Origin: Leclercia sp. UBA7405
Lineage (GTDB): Bacteria; Pseudomonadota; Gammaproteobacteria; Enterobacterales; Enterobacteriaceae
NCBI GenBank assembly: GCA_002469605.1
Contig: DKMV01000354.1
Coordinates: forward strand, 1,138-6,841
Direction: 5' to 3'
Length of the DNA: 5,704 nucleotides
Under the pieces are notes generated by a model, which was not told the origin of the DNA, did not search any database, and was given only the letters and a program-made list of their open reading frames with translations. The position numbers were made by a program, and so were the translations under genes. Shown here in pieces: positions 1 through 4,663 of this stretch. How positions within the stretch are numbered: position 1 is the stretch's first letter; every line of letters begins with the position of its first letter.

Positions 1-1221
1 CACCACCAGCAGCATGGCGTAGAAGGGCAACATCTCCCGCACCACCACTTCAATTTTCTGTTTGCTGACCGCGCTGGCGACAAACAGCACCGAGCCTACC
101 GGCGGGGTGATCAGCCCAATCCCGAGGTTAACCATCATGATCATGCCGAAATGCACCGGATCGATGCCCAACGCATTGGTCACCGGCAGCAGCACCGGCG
201 TCAGGATCAGGATGATCGGTGCCATATCCATCAGGGTGCCAATCAGCAGCAGCATGATGTTGAGGTATATCAGGATGACGTACTTGTTATCCGAGAGCGA
301 GGTGAAGAACTCGGTGATGCGCATCGGCAGCTGCATGTAGGTCATCACCGCGCCGAACGCTGCGGCAAAGCCAATCAGGATCATCACGATGGTGACCGTT
401 TTGACCGTGCGGCACATCAGCTTCGGCAGCTCGTTCCACTTGTAGTCCCGGTAGATAAACATGGTGACGAAAAAGGCCCACAGGCAGGCCACCGCCGCGG
501 ATTCCGTGGCGGTGAAGATGCCCGACAAAATGCCGCCGAGGATAATCACCACCGTCATCAGCCCCCACAGGGCATCAAAAAAGATCTTTAACGCCTGTTT
601 AAAAGGAACTCTTTCCCCCTTTGGATAGCCTCTTTTGCGCGCAAAGCAGAGGCAAAGCGCCATCAGGCTCAGGCCAAGGATCAGCCCCGGCAGCACCCCG
701 GCGATAAACAGGGTGGCGATAGAGACAGTGCCGCCCGCCGCCAGGGAGTAAATCACCGAGTTATGGCTGGGCGGGATCAGGATCGCCTGCACCGAACCGC
801 TGGCGGTGACCGCCGCCGCATACTCGCGCGGGTAGCCCTTTTTCTCCATCTCCGGGATCATGACGGTACCGATGGAGGCGGTATCCGCCACCGAGGAGCC
901 GGAAATCGCCCCGAAGAAAGTAGAGGCCACGATATTCACCAGCGATAAGCCGCCGCGAATAAAGCCGACAAAGATATAGGCAAAATTAACCAGCCGCCGT
1001 GCAATGCCCCCTTCGGCCATGATCGCCCCCGCCAGGATAAAGAACGGGATCGCCAGCAGGGTAAATTTGTTCACCCCGCTGGTTATCTGGATCATTAAAG
1101 CTTCCAGCGGCAGGTCGATCCACAGCGCACCGGCCACGGCGCTTAAGCCTACGGCAAAAGCCACCGGCATCCCCAGCGCCAGTAAAATGGCGAGGGTGAA
1201 TAACAAAACAAATGCGTCCAT
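1..1221 (-). CDS. TRAP transporter large permease subunit (DctM family), 3' end cut by the window edge
   Basis: This is the large membrane subunit of a tripartite ATP-independent periplasmic (TRAP) transporter, the part that carries the Na+-coupled transport path in the inner membrane. The reverse strand reads without a stop from ATG at 1221 to the window edge, giving 407 residues; the family is usually about 425-430, so only about 20 C-terminal residues are missing. Family hallmarks are a hydrophobic N-terminus (MDAFVLLFTLAILL), FFGAISGSSVADTASIG at residues 102-118, LIPPSHNSVIYS at 148-159, FTATESAA at 236-243, GTLMDM at 328-333 and GLITPPVGSVLF at 369-380. It is hydrophobic throughout, with many membrane segments. 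The start is supported by a GGGGTG ribosome site just upstream, and it begins 10 bases after the stop of the small-subunit gene, so the two are co-transcribed and probably translationally coupled. The family call is secure; the substrate cannot be read from this subunit. Confidence 0.95.
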   Translation of the reverse strand, partial: MDAFVLLFTLAILLALGMPVAFAVGLSAVAGALWIDLPLEALMIQITSGVNKFTLLAIPFFILAGAIMAEGGIARRLVNFAYIFVGFIRGGLSLVNIVASTFFGAISGSSVADTASIGTVMIPEMEKKGYPREYAAAVTASGSVQAILIPPSHNSVIYSLAAGGTVSIATLFIAGVLPGLILGLSLMALCLCFARKRGYPKGERVPFKQALKIFFDALWGLMTVVIILGGILSGIFTATESAAVACLWAFFVTMFIYRDYKWNELPKLMCRTVKTVTIVMILIGFAAAFGAVMTYMQLPMRITEFFTSLSDNKYVILIYLNIMLLLIGTLMDMAPIILILTPVLLPVTNALGIDPVHFGMIMMVNLGIGLITPPVGSVLFVASAVSKQKIEVVVREMLPFYAMLLVV

Positions 1222-1231
1222 TGTTCACCCC

Positions 1232-1741
1232 TTAACTGTGGTTGCCGATCAGCACGACCGGACGGTTTTCCTGAGAGCCAAACAGCAGCCGCTCAAGCAC
1301 AAACAGGATTAAAATCGCCGAGCCAATCGGCAGCGGCAGGTAGCTTTCACCCGAGGTGAGGATCGGAAACTCCGCCACCGGCTGCTCCCAGAGTTCGATG
1401 CAAAGCAAAGCGCTGTACCAGAACATCAGCCCCGAAATGACAAGCATCAGAAGATCAACGAGCCGCGCGCACAGCGTTTTCAACGAGTCTGACAGCCGGT
1501 CGGTCAGCATATTCACCGCGATATGCGAGCCGGCGCGGTAGCTCACCGCCGCGCCGATAAAGGTGAAGGTCACCATGCAGATAATGGCGATGGGCTCCGG
1601 CCACGACTCACCGCGGTTGAGCACGTAGCGCGAGAAGATGCCTATCGGAATAACGATGGTCATCACCAGCAGCGACAGCCCGGCGACGGCCATCGCCAGC
1701 AGGTAGAGACGGTCCATCCACTTCAGGTAGAGTTCGGACAT
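1232..1741 (-). CDS. TRAP transporter small permease subunit (DctQ family)
   Basis: This is the small membrane subunit of the TRAP transporter, which pairs with the DctM-type subunit and helps dock the periplasmic binding protein. It is 169 residues, normal for the family. Four membrane segments are visible at about residues 10-37, 49-69, 90-115 and 133-155. Typical DctQ features are the SRYVLNRGESWPEP stretch (37-50) after the first helix and the YRAGSHIAVNML stretch (68-79) after the second. The ATG at 1741 has a CGGAG ribosome site about 5 bases upstream. The gene starts 12 bases after the binding-protein stop and ends 10 bases before the large-subunit start, which fits a single P-Q-M operon. 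No truncation or frameshift is seen. The family is certain by fold and context even though DctQ proteins diverge strongly in sequence. Confidence 0.95.
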   Translation of the reverse strand: MSELYLKWMDRLYLLAMAVAGLSLLVMTIVIPIGIFSRYVLNRGESWPEPIAIICMVTFTFIGAAVSYRAGSHIAVNMLTDRLSDSLKTLCARLVDLLMLVISGLMFWYSALLCIELWEQPVAEFPILTSGESYLPLPIGSAILILFVLERLLFGSQENRPVVLIGNHS

Positions 1742-1753
1742 ACGTACTCCGGT

Positions 1754-2725
1754 TTACTGGACGTCAGCGATAGCTTTCATCAGATCCTGATGCTTATCGC
1801 CATACTGGGCGCGCACCGGCTCTGTGGCTTTGATAAACACCGTTTTGTCGATGTCGTGGAACTGCACGCCGCCCGCCTTCATCTTCGCCAGCGCCTCGTC
1901 ATTGTAGGCCTGCCACAGCTTGCGCTGTTCAGTCTGCGCTTCCCGGGCCAGGGTCAGGATTTTTTGCTGGTCGTCGGCGCTGAGCTTGTCCCATTTCACT
2001 TTGGAGTAGAGCAGCATTTCCGGGGTGATAAAGTGGCCGCTCAGGGTGTAGTTTTTGGCGACCGGCATGTAGTTATGGGCGATAAAGGTCGGCGGGTTGT
2101 TCTCCGCACCGTCGATAACGCCGGTCTGCATGCCGCTGTACACCTCACTTACCCCCATTGCCACCGAGTTGGCCCCCATGGCTTTCAGCGTCGCCAGCGC
2201 CACCGGGCTACCCTGGACGCGGATCTTCTTACCCTTAAGATCTTCCGGTTTGACGATAGGATCTTTGGTGATCAGGTTGCGGGTGCCGGAGTCCATCCAG
2301 CCGAGGAACACCAGCCGGGATTTGGGGTTGGCGGTGAGCTTGTCGCCGATCTGCTTACCGATATCGCCGTCAATAACCTTGTGCATATGGTCTTCGTCAC
2401 GGAAGACGTAGGGGAGCGTAAAGACTTCGATATCTGGCAGGATGGCGGCCACCGGCGCCATGGAGACGCGGATCATATCGATAGCCCCCATCTGCGCCTG
2501 CTCGATCATCTGCTTTTCATCACCCAGCACGCCCCCTGGAAAGACTTTAATCTCCAGTTCGCCGTTGGTTTGTTGTTTGAGTTTTTCGCCCATATGCTGC
2601 ACCGCTACCACGTTCGGGTAGCCTTCCGGGTGCACATCGGCGGCTTTGATGGTTTGCGCTGTGGCAGAAAGCGAGATAGCGGACAGACACAGCGCAACCA
2701 GCAACGGCTTAAGGGTCGTTTTCAT
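1754..2725 (-). CDS. TRAP transporter periplasmic solute-binding protein (DctP family), possibly sugar-acid/hexuronate specific
   Basis: This is the periplasmic binding protein that captures the substrate, an organic or sugar acid, and delivers it to the two membrane subunits encoded just downstream. It is 323 residues, normal for the family. It has a Sec signal peptide: basic MKTTLK, a hydrophobic core to about residue 20, then ATA at 21-23 with predicted cleavage before Gln24. The DctP-family core is visible as DLKGKKIRVQG (162-172), where Arg169 sits at the position of the family's conserved carboxylate-binding arginine, and as SEVYSGMQTGVIDGAENN (193-210). TLPYVFRDEDHMHKVIDG (103-120) and SGTRN (146-150) are also family-like. 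The ATG at 2725 has a GGAG ribosome site (2734-2737) 8 bases upstream. It is the first gene of the operon, with regulatory palindromes in front. It is not a close copy of YiaO (2,3-diketogulonate). The ENNPP and GSPVALATLKAMGAN wording recalls sugar-acid binders, but the substrate is inference only. Confidence 0.95.
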   Translation of the reverse strand: MKTTLKPLLVALCLSAISLSATAQTIKAADVHPEGYPNVVAVQHMGEKLKQQTNGELEIKVFPGGVLGDEKQMIEQAQMGAIDMIRVSMAPVAAILPDIEVFTLPYVFRDEDHMHKVIDGDIGKQIGDKLTANPKSRLVFLGWMDSGTRNLITKDPIVKPEDLKGKKIRVQGSPVALATLKAMGANSVAMGVSEVYSGMQTGVIDGAENNPPTFIAHNYMPVAKNYTLSGHFITPEMLLYSKVKWDKLSADDQQKILTLAREAQTEQRKLWQAYNDEALAKMKAGGVQFHDIDKTVFIKATEPVRAQYGDKHQDLMKAIADVQ

Positions 2726-2733
2726 CGAGTCAA

Positions 2734-2737
2734 CTCC
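2734..2737 (-). promoter_or_regulatory. Ribosome binding site of the TRAP binding-protein gene
   Basis: GGAG on the minus strand, within CTGGAG, lies 8 bases before the ATG at 2725. It supports that start and fits the high expression usual for a periplasmic binding protein. Confidence 0.7.
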
Positions 2738-2756
2738 AGGGTAGTGAGGTAAGCGT

Positions 2757-2771
2757 TAAAACGGTGTTTTA
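2757..2771. promoter_or_regulatory. KdgR-like operator candidate: perfect TAAAAC-GGT-GTTTTA palindrome
   Basis: TAAAAC (2757-2762), a 3-base spacer GGT, and GTTTTA (2766-2771) form a perfect 6+3+6 palindrome 32-46 bases upstream of the binding-protein ATG. The AAAC-N3-GTTT core and its spacing match the core of the KdgR (IclR-family) operator consensus as I remember it, in which GAAAC and GTTTC arms flank a purine-N-pyrimidine centre; GGT fits that centre. The outer positions match less well. KdgR represses pectin and hexuronate catabolism genes in enterobacteria, so such a site would fit a sugar-acid transporter. If transcription starts near 2778, the site would lie just downstream of the start, a usual repression position. 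A different regulator, or a chance AT-rich palindrome, is possible. Confidence 0.35.
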
Positions 2772-2790
2772 GTTTTCCGCTTAAAAACTA
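2770..2790. repeat. Perfect hyphenated palindrome TAGTTTT-N7-AAAACTA in the TRAP promoter
   Basis: TAGTTTT (2770-2776) and AAAACTA (2784-2790) are perfect 7-base inverted arms around a 7-base spacer. It shares its left end with the KdgR-like palindrome at 2757-2771. It also covers the proposed -10 element (TAGTTT, 2790 to 2785 on the minus strand) and the inferred start point. It could be a second operator for a dimeric repressor, or a short hairpin in the nascent leader. No regulator family is recognised from the arms. Confidence 0.45.
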
Positions 2791-2830
2791 GCCTACGGTC
2801 TGGAAAGCGAGGGTGAAGCGCCTCACAAAA
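2785..2830 (-). promoter_or_regulatory. Candidate CRP-activated (class II) promoter of the TRAP operon
   Basis: On the minus strand TGTGA (2827 to 2823), six bases, then TCACC (2817-2812 region) matches nine of the ten core bases of the CRP site TGTGA-N6-TCACA; the full 22-base box spans 2809-2830. Its centre is 2819.5. A class II promoter would then start near 2778 and have its -10 hexamer at 2790-2785, where TAGTTT is found (three of six consensus bases, including the key T-A and the final T). No good -35 hexamer is seen, as expected for CRP-dependent promoters. The leader would be about 52 bases. The CRP box is the firm part; the start point is inferred from geometry alone. Confidence 0.45.
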
Positions 2831-2834
2831 AGCG

Positions 2835-2863
2835 CCAATTTCTGAAACGATGGTTTAAATTGG
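2835..2863. repeat. Upstream inverted repeat CCAATTT-N15-AAATTGG with nested AAAC-N4-GTTT
   Basis: CCAATTT (2835-2841) and AAATTGG (2857-2863) are perfect 7-base inverted arms around a 15-base spacer. The spacer itself contains AAAC (2845-2848) and GTTT (2853-2856), a nested 4+4+4 palindrome. It lies 5 bases beyond the CRP-like box, about 57-85 bases upstream of the inferred TRAP start. The layout looks like an operator, but the inner AAAC/GTTT spacing is 4 bases, not the 3 expected for KdgR. No regulator can be assigned. Confidence 0.4.
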
Positions 2864-2875
2864 TGATGGAGTTCA

Positions 2876-2914
2876 AAAGCAGAGGGCGTTGCCCGGCGCT
2901 CAACGCCGCCGGAC
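2876..2914 (-). terminator. Terminator-like, REP-like overlapping hairpins after tusA
   Basis: Just after the tusA stop the minus-strand transcript can form CCGGCG (2912-2907) with CGCCGG (2898-2893), or alternatively GGCGTTG (2907-2901) with CAACGCC (2891-2885). The second, perfect 7-base stem is followed by CTCTGCTTTT, a broken U-tract, so termination would be weak to moderate. The GC-rich imperfect palindrome resembles enterobacterial REP units, but only one copy lies in the window, so a repeat-family call cannot be made. Confidence 0.45.
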
Positions 2915-2920
2915 AAAAGG

Positions 2921-3166
2921 CTACTGGCCTTTACGCAGCAGATAGCGGTACGGCAGCGAATCGGTCTGCTGGGCTACCAGTTCGTGCTCCATAAAAGTAC
3001 AAAAACCGGGAATGTCGCGGGTGGTGGCAGGATCGTCAGCGATAATCAGCAGCGTTTCGCCGCTCTGCATGCCGCGCACGGTTTTGCGCACCATCATTAC
3101 CGGCTCCGGGCAGCGCAGGCCCTGGGCATCAAGGGTATGGTCTGGGGTAGAAAACAGATCGCTCAT
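2921..3166 (-). CDS. tusA: Sulfur carrier protein TusA (tRNA 2-thiouridine synthesis)
   Basis: TusA (formerly YhhP/SirA) takes persulfide sulfur from cysteine desulfurase IscS and passes it to TusBCD, then TusE and MnmA, for 2-thiolation of U34 in tRNA-Lys, -Glu and -Gln; it acts in the cytosol. The protein is 81 residues, the E. coli length, and nearly the same sequence. The family motif CPEP is at residues 19-22, with Cys19 the persulfide-bearing cysteine, inside [17 protein letters not shown]. The start was set at 3166 ([13 protein letters not shown]), matching the E. coli N-terminus. An upstream in-frame start at 3223 would add 19 residues with no family support, and a GAG ribosome site precedes 3166. 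The stop is TAG. The gene is divergent from yhhQ, as in E. coli. The TRAP operon follows in the same direction, 195 bases downstream, with its own control region. Confidence 0.98.
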   Translation of the reverse strand: MSDLFSTPDHTLDAQGLRCPEPVMMVRKTVRGMQSGETLLIIADDPATTRDIPGFCTFMEHELVAQQTDSLPYRYLLRKGQ

Positions 3167-3195
3167 CTTCATCTCGTTCACATAAAAACGGCAGT

Positions 3196-3223
3196 AGTTT
3201 ACGCCGCGTGCCGGGCAAAGCAA
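3196..3223 (-). promoter_or_regulatory. Weak sigma-70 promoter candidate for tusA
   Basis: On the minus strand TTGCTT (3223-3218), a 16-base spacer and TAAACT (3201-3196) give a modest match to -35/-10 elements. Transcription would start near 3190, leaving a leader of about 24 bases before the ATG at 3166. Both hexamers are imperfect, so this is only the best of several weak options. Confidence 0.25.
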
Positions 3224-3254
3224 ACCAGGTTAACGATTGCGCGAAAATTAGCCA

Positions 3255-3282
3255 TTGCAAAGCTTCGGTAAAGCAGTATTAT
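3255..3282 (+). promoter_or_regulatory. Sigma-70 promoter candidate for yhhQ
   Basis: TTGCAA (3255-3260, four of six) and TATTAT (3277-3282, five of six) are separated by 16 bases. The predicted start near 3289 would give a leader of about 75 bases holding the hairpin at 3295-3319 and the riboswitch candidate at 3323-3357. TAGAAT at 3293-3298 is an alternative -10, but it has no good -35 partner and would leave only part of the first hairpin in the transcript. Confidence 0.45.
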
Positions 3283-3294
3283 GCGGCGGCTTTA

Positions 3295-3319
3295 GAATCC
3301 GTCCCATCTGGACAGATTC
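3295..3319 (+). other. Leader hairpin upstream of the yhhQ riboswitch candidate
   Basis: GAATC-c-GTCC (3295-3304) pairs with GGAC-a-GATTC (3310-3319) around the loop CATCT. This gives nine base pairs with a single C-A mismatch. It starts about 6 bases after the inferred transcription start and ends 3 bases before the aptamer stem. It has no U-tract and so is not a terminator. It may stabilise the 5' end of the transcript, or at DNA level be an operator. Its function is unknown to me. Confidence 0.45.
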
Positions 3320-3322
3320 ATA

Positions 3323-3357
3323 TTGGGTTCCCTCACCCCAAAGACTAATCAAAAAGG
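3323..3357 (+). promoter_or_regulatory. preQ1-I-type riboswitch candidate controlling yhhQ translation
   Basis: A compact H-type pseudoknot can form directly before yhhQ. Stem P1 is TTGGG (3323-3327) with CCCAA (3337-3341), closing the loop TTCCCTCAC (3328-3336). An A-rich tail (AGACTAATCAAAAAGG, 3342-3357) follows. Loop CCT (3331-3333) can pair with AGG (3355-3357), which is the Shine-Dalgarno core 6 bases before the ATG. C3336, just before the 3' strand of P1, is where preQ1-I riboswitches place the cytosine that pairs with the ligand. The size, 5-bp P1, UUC at the loop start, A-rich tail and SD-containing P2 all follow the class, most like the translational Thermoanaerobacter type. Ligand-bound folding would hide the SD and lower import of queuosine precursors. 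preQ1-I elements upstream of COG1738 (YhhQ-type) genes are established; the fold here is my manual reading. Confidence 0.68.
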
Positions 3358-3363
3358 TACAAT

Positions 3364-4029
3364 ATGGTCTCTTTCACACAATCTCAGCGCGTAAAAGCGT
3401 TGTTCTGGCTATCGCTTTTCCATCTGCTGGTGATTATCTCCAGTAACTACCTGGTGCAGCTACCCATCTCTATTTTTGGGTTCCATACCACCTGGGGCGC
3501 GTTCAGCTTTCCGTTTATCTTCCTGGCAACCGACCTCACCGTGCGTATCTTCGGCGCACCGCTGGCCCGTCGCATTATTTTTGCCGTAATGCTGCCGGCG
3601 CTGTTCGTCTCCTACGTGATTTCGTCGCTGTTTTACATGGGAAGCTGGCAGGGGTTCGGGGCGCTGGCGCACTTTAACCTGTTCGTGGCCCGTATCGCCG
3701 CCGCCAGCTTTATGGCCTATGCGCTGGGGCAGATCCTCGACGTGCACGTCTTTAACCGCCTGCGGCAGAGTCACCGCTGGTGGCTGGCGCCGACGGCCTC
3801 CACGCTGTTTGGCAACGTCAGCGATACGCTCGCCTTTTTCTTTATCGCTTTCTGGCGCAGCCCGGACGCTTTTATGGCGCAACACTGGATGGAAATCGCC
3901 CTCGTGGATTACGCCTTTAAGGTGCTTATCAGCCTGGTCTTCTTCCTGCCGATGTATGGTGTATTACTGAATATGTGCCTGAAAAGGCTGGCAGATAAAT
4001 CTGAAATCTCCGCATTGCAGGCCGGTTAA
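3364..4029 (+). CDS. yhhQ: Queuosine precursor transporter YhhQ
   Basis: YhhQ is the inner-membrane transporter for the queuosine precursors preQ0 and preQ1 (COG1738, Vut_1/YhhQ family), used to salvage them for queuosine at position 34 of tRNA-Tyr, -His, -Asn and -Asp. The 221 residues equal the E. coli length and match it nearly throughout. Examples are the FGFHTTWGAFSFPFIFLATD stretch (38-57), GSWQGFGALAHFNLFVARI (93-111) and PTASTLFGNVSDTLAFFFIA (143-162). Six membrane helices are visible at about 11-33, 43-60, 70-91, 104-126, 143-163 and 178-203, and the C-terminus is polar. The ATG at 3364 has AAAAAGG 6 bases upstream, inside the proposed preQ1 riboswitch, so the gene is probably repressed when precursor is plentiful. 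tusA diverges from it and dcrB follows 72 bases downstream on the same strand. No defect is seen. Confidence 0.97.
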   Translation: MVSFTQSQRVKALFWLSLFHLLVIISSNYLVQLPISIFGFHTTWGAFSFPFIFLATDLTVRIFGAPLARRIIFAVMLPALFVSYVISSLFYMGSWQGFGALAHFNLFVARIAAASFMAYALGQILDVHVFNRLRQSHRWWLAPTASTLFGNVSDTLAFFFIAFWRSPDAFMAQHWMEIALVDYAFKVLISLVFFLPMYGVLLNMCLKRLADKSEISALQAG

Positions 4030-4031
4030 AG

Positions 4032-4043
4032 GTTCCCCGGAAC
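4032..4043 (+). other. Small GTTCC-cc-GGAAC palindrome between yhhQ and dcrB
   Basis: GTTCC (4032-4036) and GGAAC (4039-4043) are separated by two bases, starting 3 bases after the yhhQ stop. The stem is short and followed by AGTTGTGTT, not a U-run, so it is a poor terminator. yhhQ and dcrB are therefore likely to be at least partly co-transcribed. It could be a processing or 3'-end protecting structure. Confidence 0.25.
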
Positions 4044-4101
4044 AGTTGTGTTAAGATGGATGGATGAGCCGTTATGGCCGTTTATCGAAAGGAAGAAGTT
4101 A

Positions 4102-4659
4102 ATGCGCAATCTGGTTAAATATGTCGGGATTGGCCTGCTGGTTGTGGGACTGGCGGCCTGTGATAATAGCGACACCAAGACCCCCGCTCAGGCGGCGTCT
4201 GCTGAAAGCAACGCAACGGGTCAGCCGGTCAGCCTGATGGATGGCAAACTCAGTTTCTCTCTGCCGGCAGATATGACCGATCAAAGCGGTAAGCTGGGCA
4301 CCCAGAGCAATAATATGCACGTCTACTCCGACGCCACCGGCCAGAAAGCGGTGATCGTTATTGTCGGGGATGATACCAGTGAAGATCTGAGCGTGCTGGC
4401 GAAGCGCCTTGAAGATCAGCAGCGTAGCCGCGACCCGCAGCTGCAGGTTGTGACCAACAAGACCATTGAGCTGAAAGGCCATAAACTGCAGCAGCTGGAC
4501 AGCATTATCTCCGCCAAAGGCCAGACCGCCTACTCCTCCGTGGTGCTGGGCAAAGTGGATAACAAACTGCTGACCCTGCAGATTACGCTGCCTGCTGACG
4601 ATCAGCAGAAAGCGCAGACCGCCGCAGAAAACATCATCAACACCCTCGTGATTCAGTAA
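4102..4659 (+). CDS. dcrB: Inner-membrane lipoprotein DcrB
   Basis: DcrB is a periplasm-facing lipoprotein of enterobacteria, first known because E. coli mutants resist phages C1 and C6; its biochemical role is not settled. The 185 residues equal the E. coli length, with near identity across [37 protein letters not shown] and the C-terminal [20 protein letters not shown]. It has a lipoprotein signal: MRNLVKY, a hydrophobic stretch, then lipobox LAAC (17-20). Cys20 is the lipidation site, and Asp21 at +2 predicts retention in the inner membrane by the Lol-avoidance rule. A low-complexity linker rich in Ala, Ser and Thr (22-40) precedes the DcrB/PsbP-like domain. The start is 4102, preceded by AAGGAAG; an in-frame start at 4048 would bury the signal peptide. 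The gene ends at the strong terminator at 4675-4709 and converges on yhhS with a 4-base gap. Confidence 0.97.
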   Translation: MRNLVKYVGIGLLVVGLAACDNSDTKTPAQAASAESNATGQPVSLMDGKLSFSLPADMTDQSGKLGTQSNNMHVYSDATGQKAVIVIVGDDTSEDLSVLAKRLEDQQRSRDPQLQVVTNKTIELKGHKLQQLDSIISAKGQTAYSSVVLGKVDNKLLTLQITLPADDQQKAQTAAENIINTLVIQ

Positions 4660-4663
4660 GACT

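Noticed and set aside
151..591. A 146-codon open frame on the plus strand
   Set aside because: It is antisense to the large TRAP subunit, whose minus-strand frame is fully open with clear family motifs. The product here is low-complexity His/Gln/Arg-rich.
986..1228. An 80-codon minus-strand frame beginning with GTG at 1228
   Set aside because: It is a shifted frame of the large TRAP subunit. The true start ATG at 1221 gives the hydrophobic DctM N-terminus.
1523..2752. A 409-codon open frame on the plus strand
   Set aside because: It is antisense to the TRAP binding-protein gene and part of the small subunit. Its product is His/Arg/Gln-rich with no recognisable domain, as expected for the complement of a GC-rich coding frame.
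3167..3223. N-terminal extension of TusA from an upstream start
   Set aside because: The added 19 residues have no counterpart in TusA proteins. The start at 3166 gives the exact family N-terminus and length.
3460..3885. A 141-codon minus-strand frame over yhhQ
   Set aside because: It is antisense to a clearly recognised gene, with an Arg/Gly/Lys-rich product and no start context.
4032..4057. Possible sigma-E promoter (GGAAC) before dcrB
   Set aside because: GGAAC is present at 4039-4043, but no TCTGA-type -10 element lies at the right spacing.
4048..4101. Upstream start for DcrB adding 18 residues
   Set aside because: It would put a charged segment ahead of the lipoprotein signal peptide. 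The ATG at 4102 has AAGGAAG upstream and gives the E. coli length.
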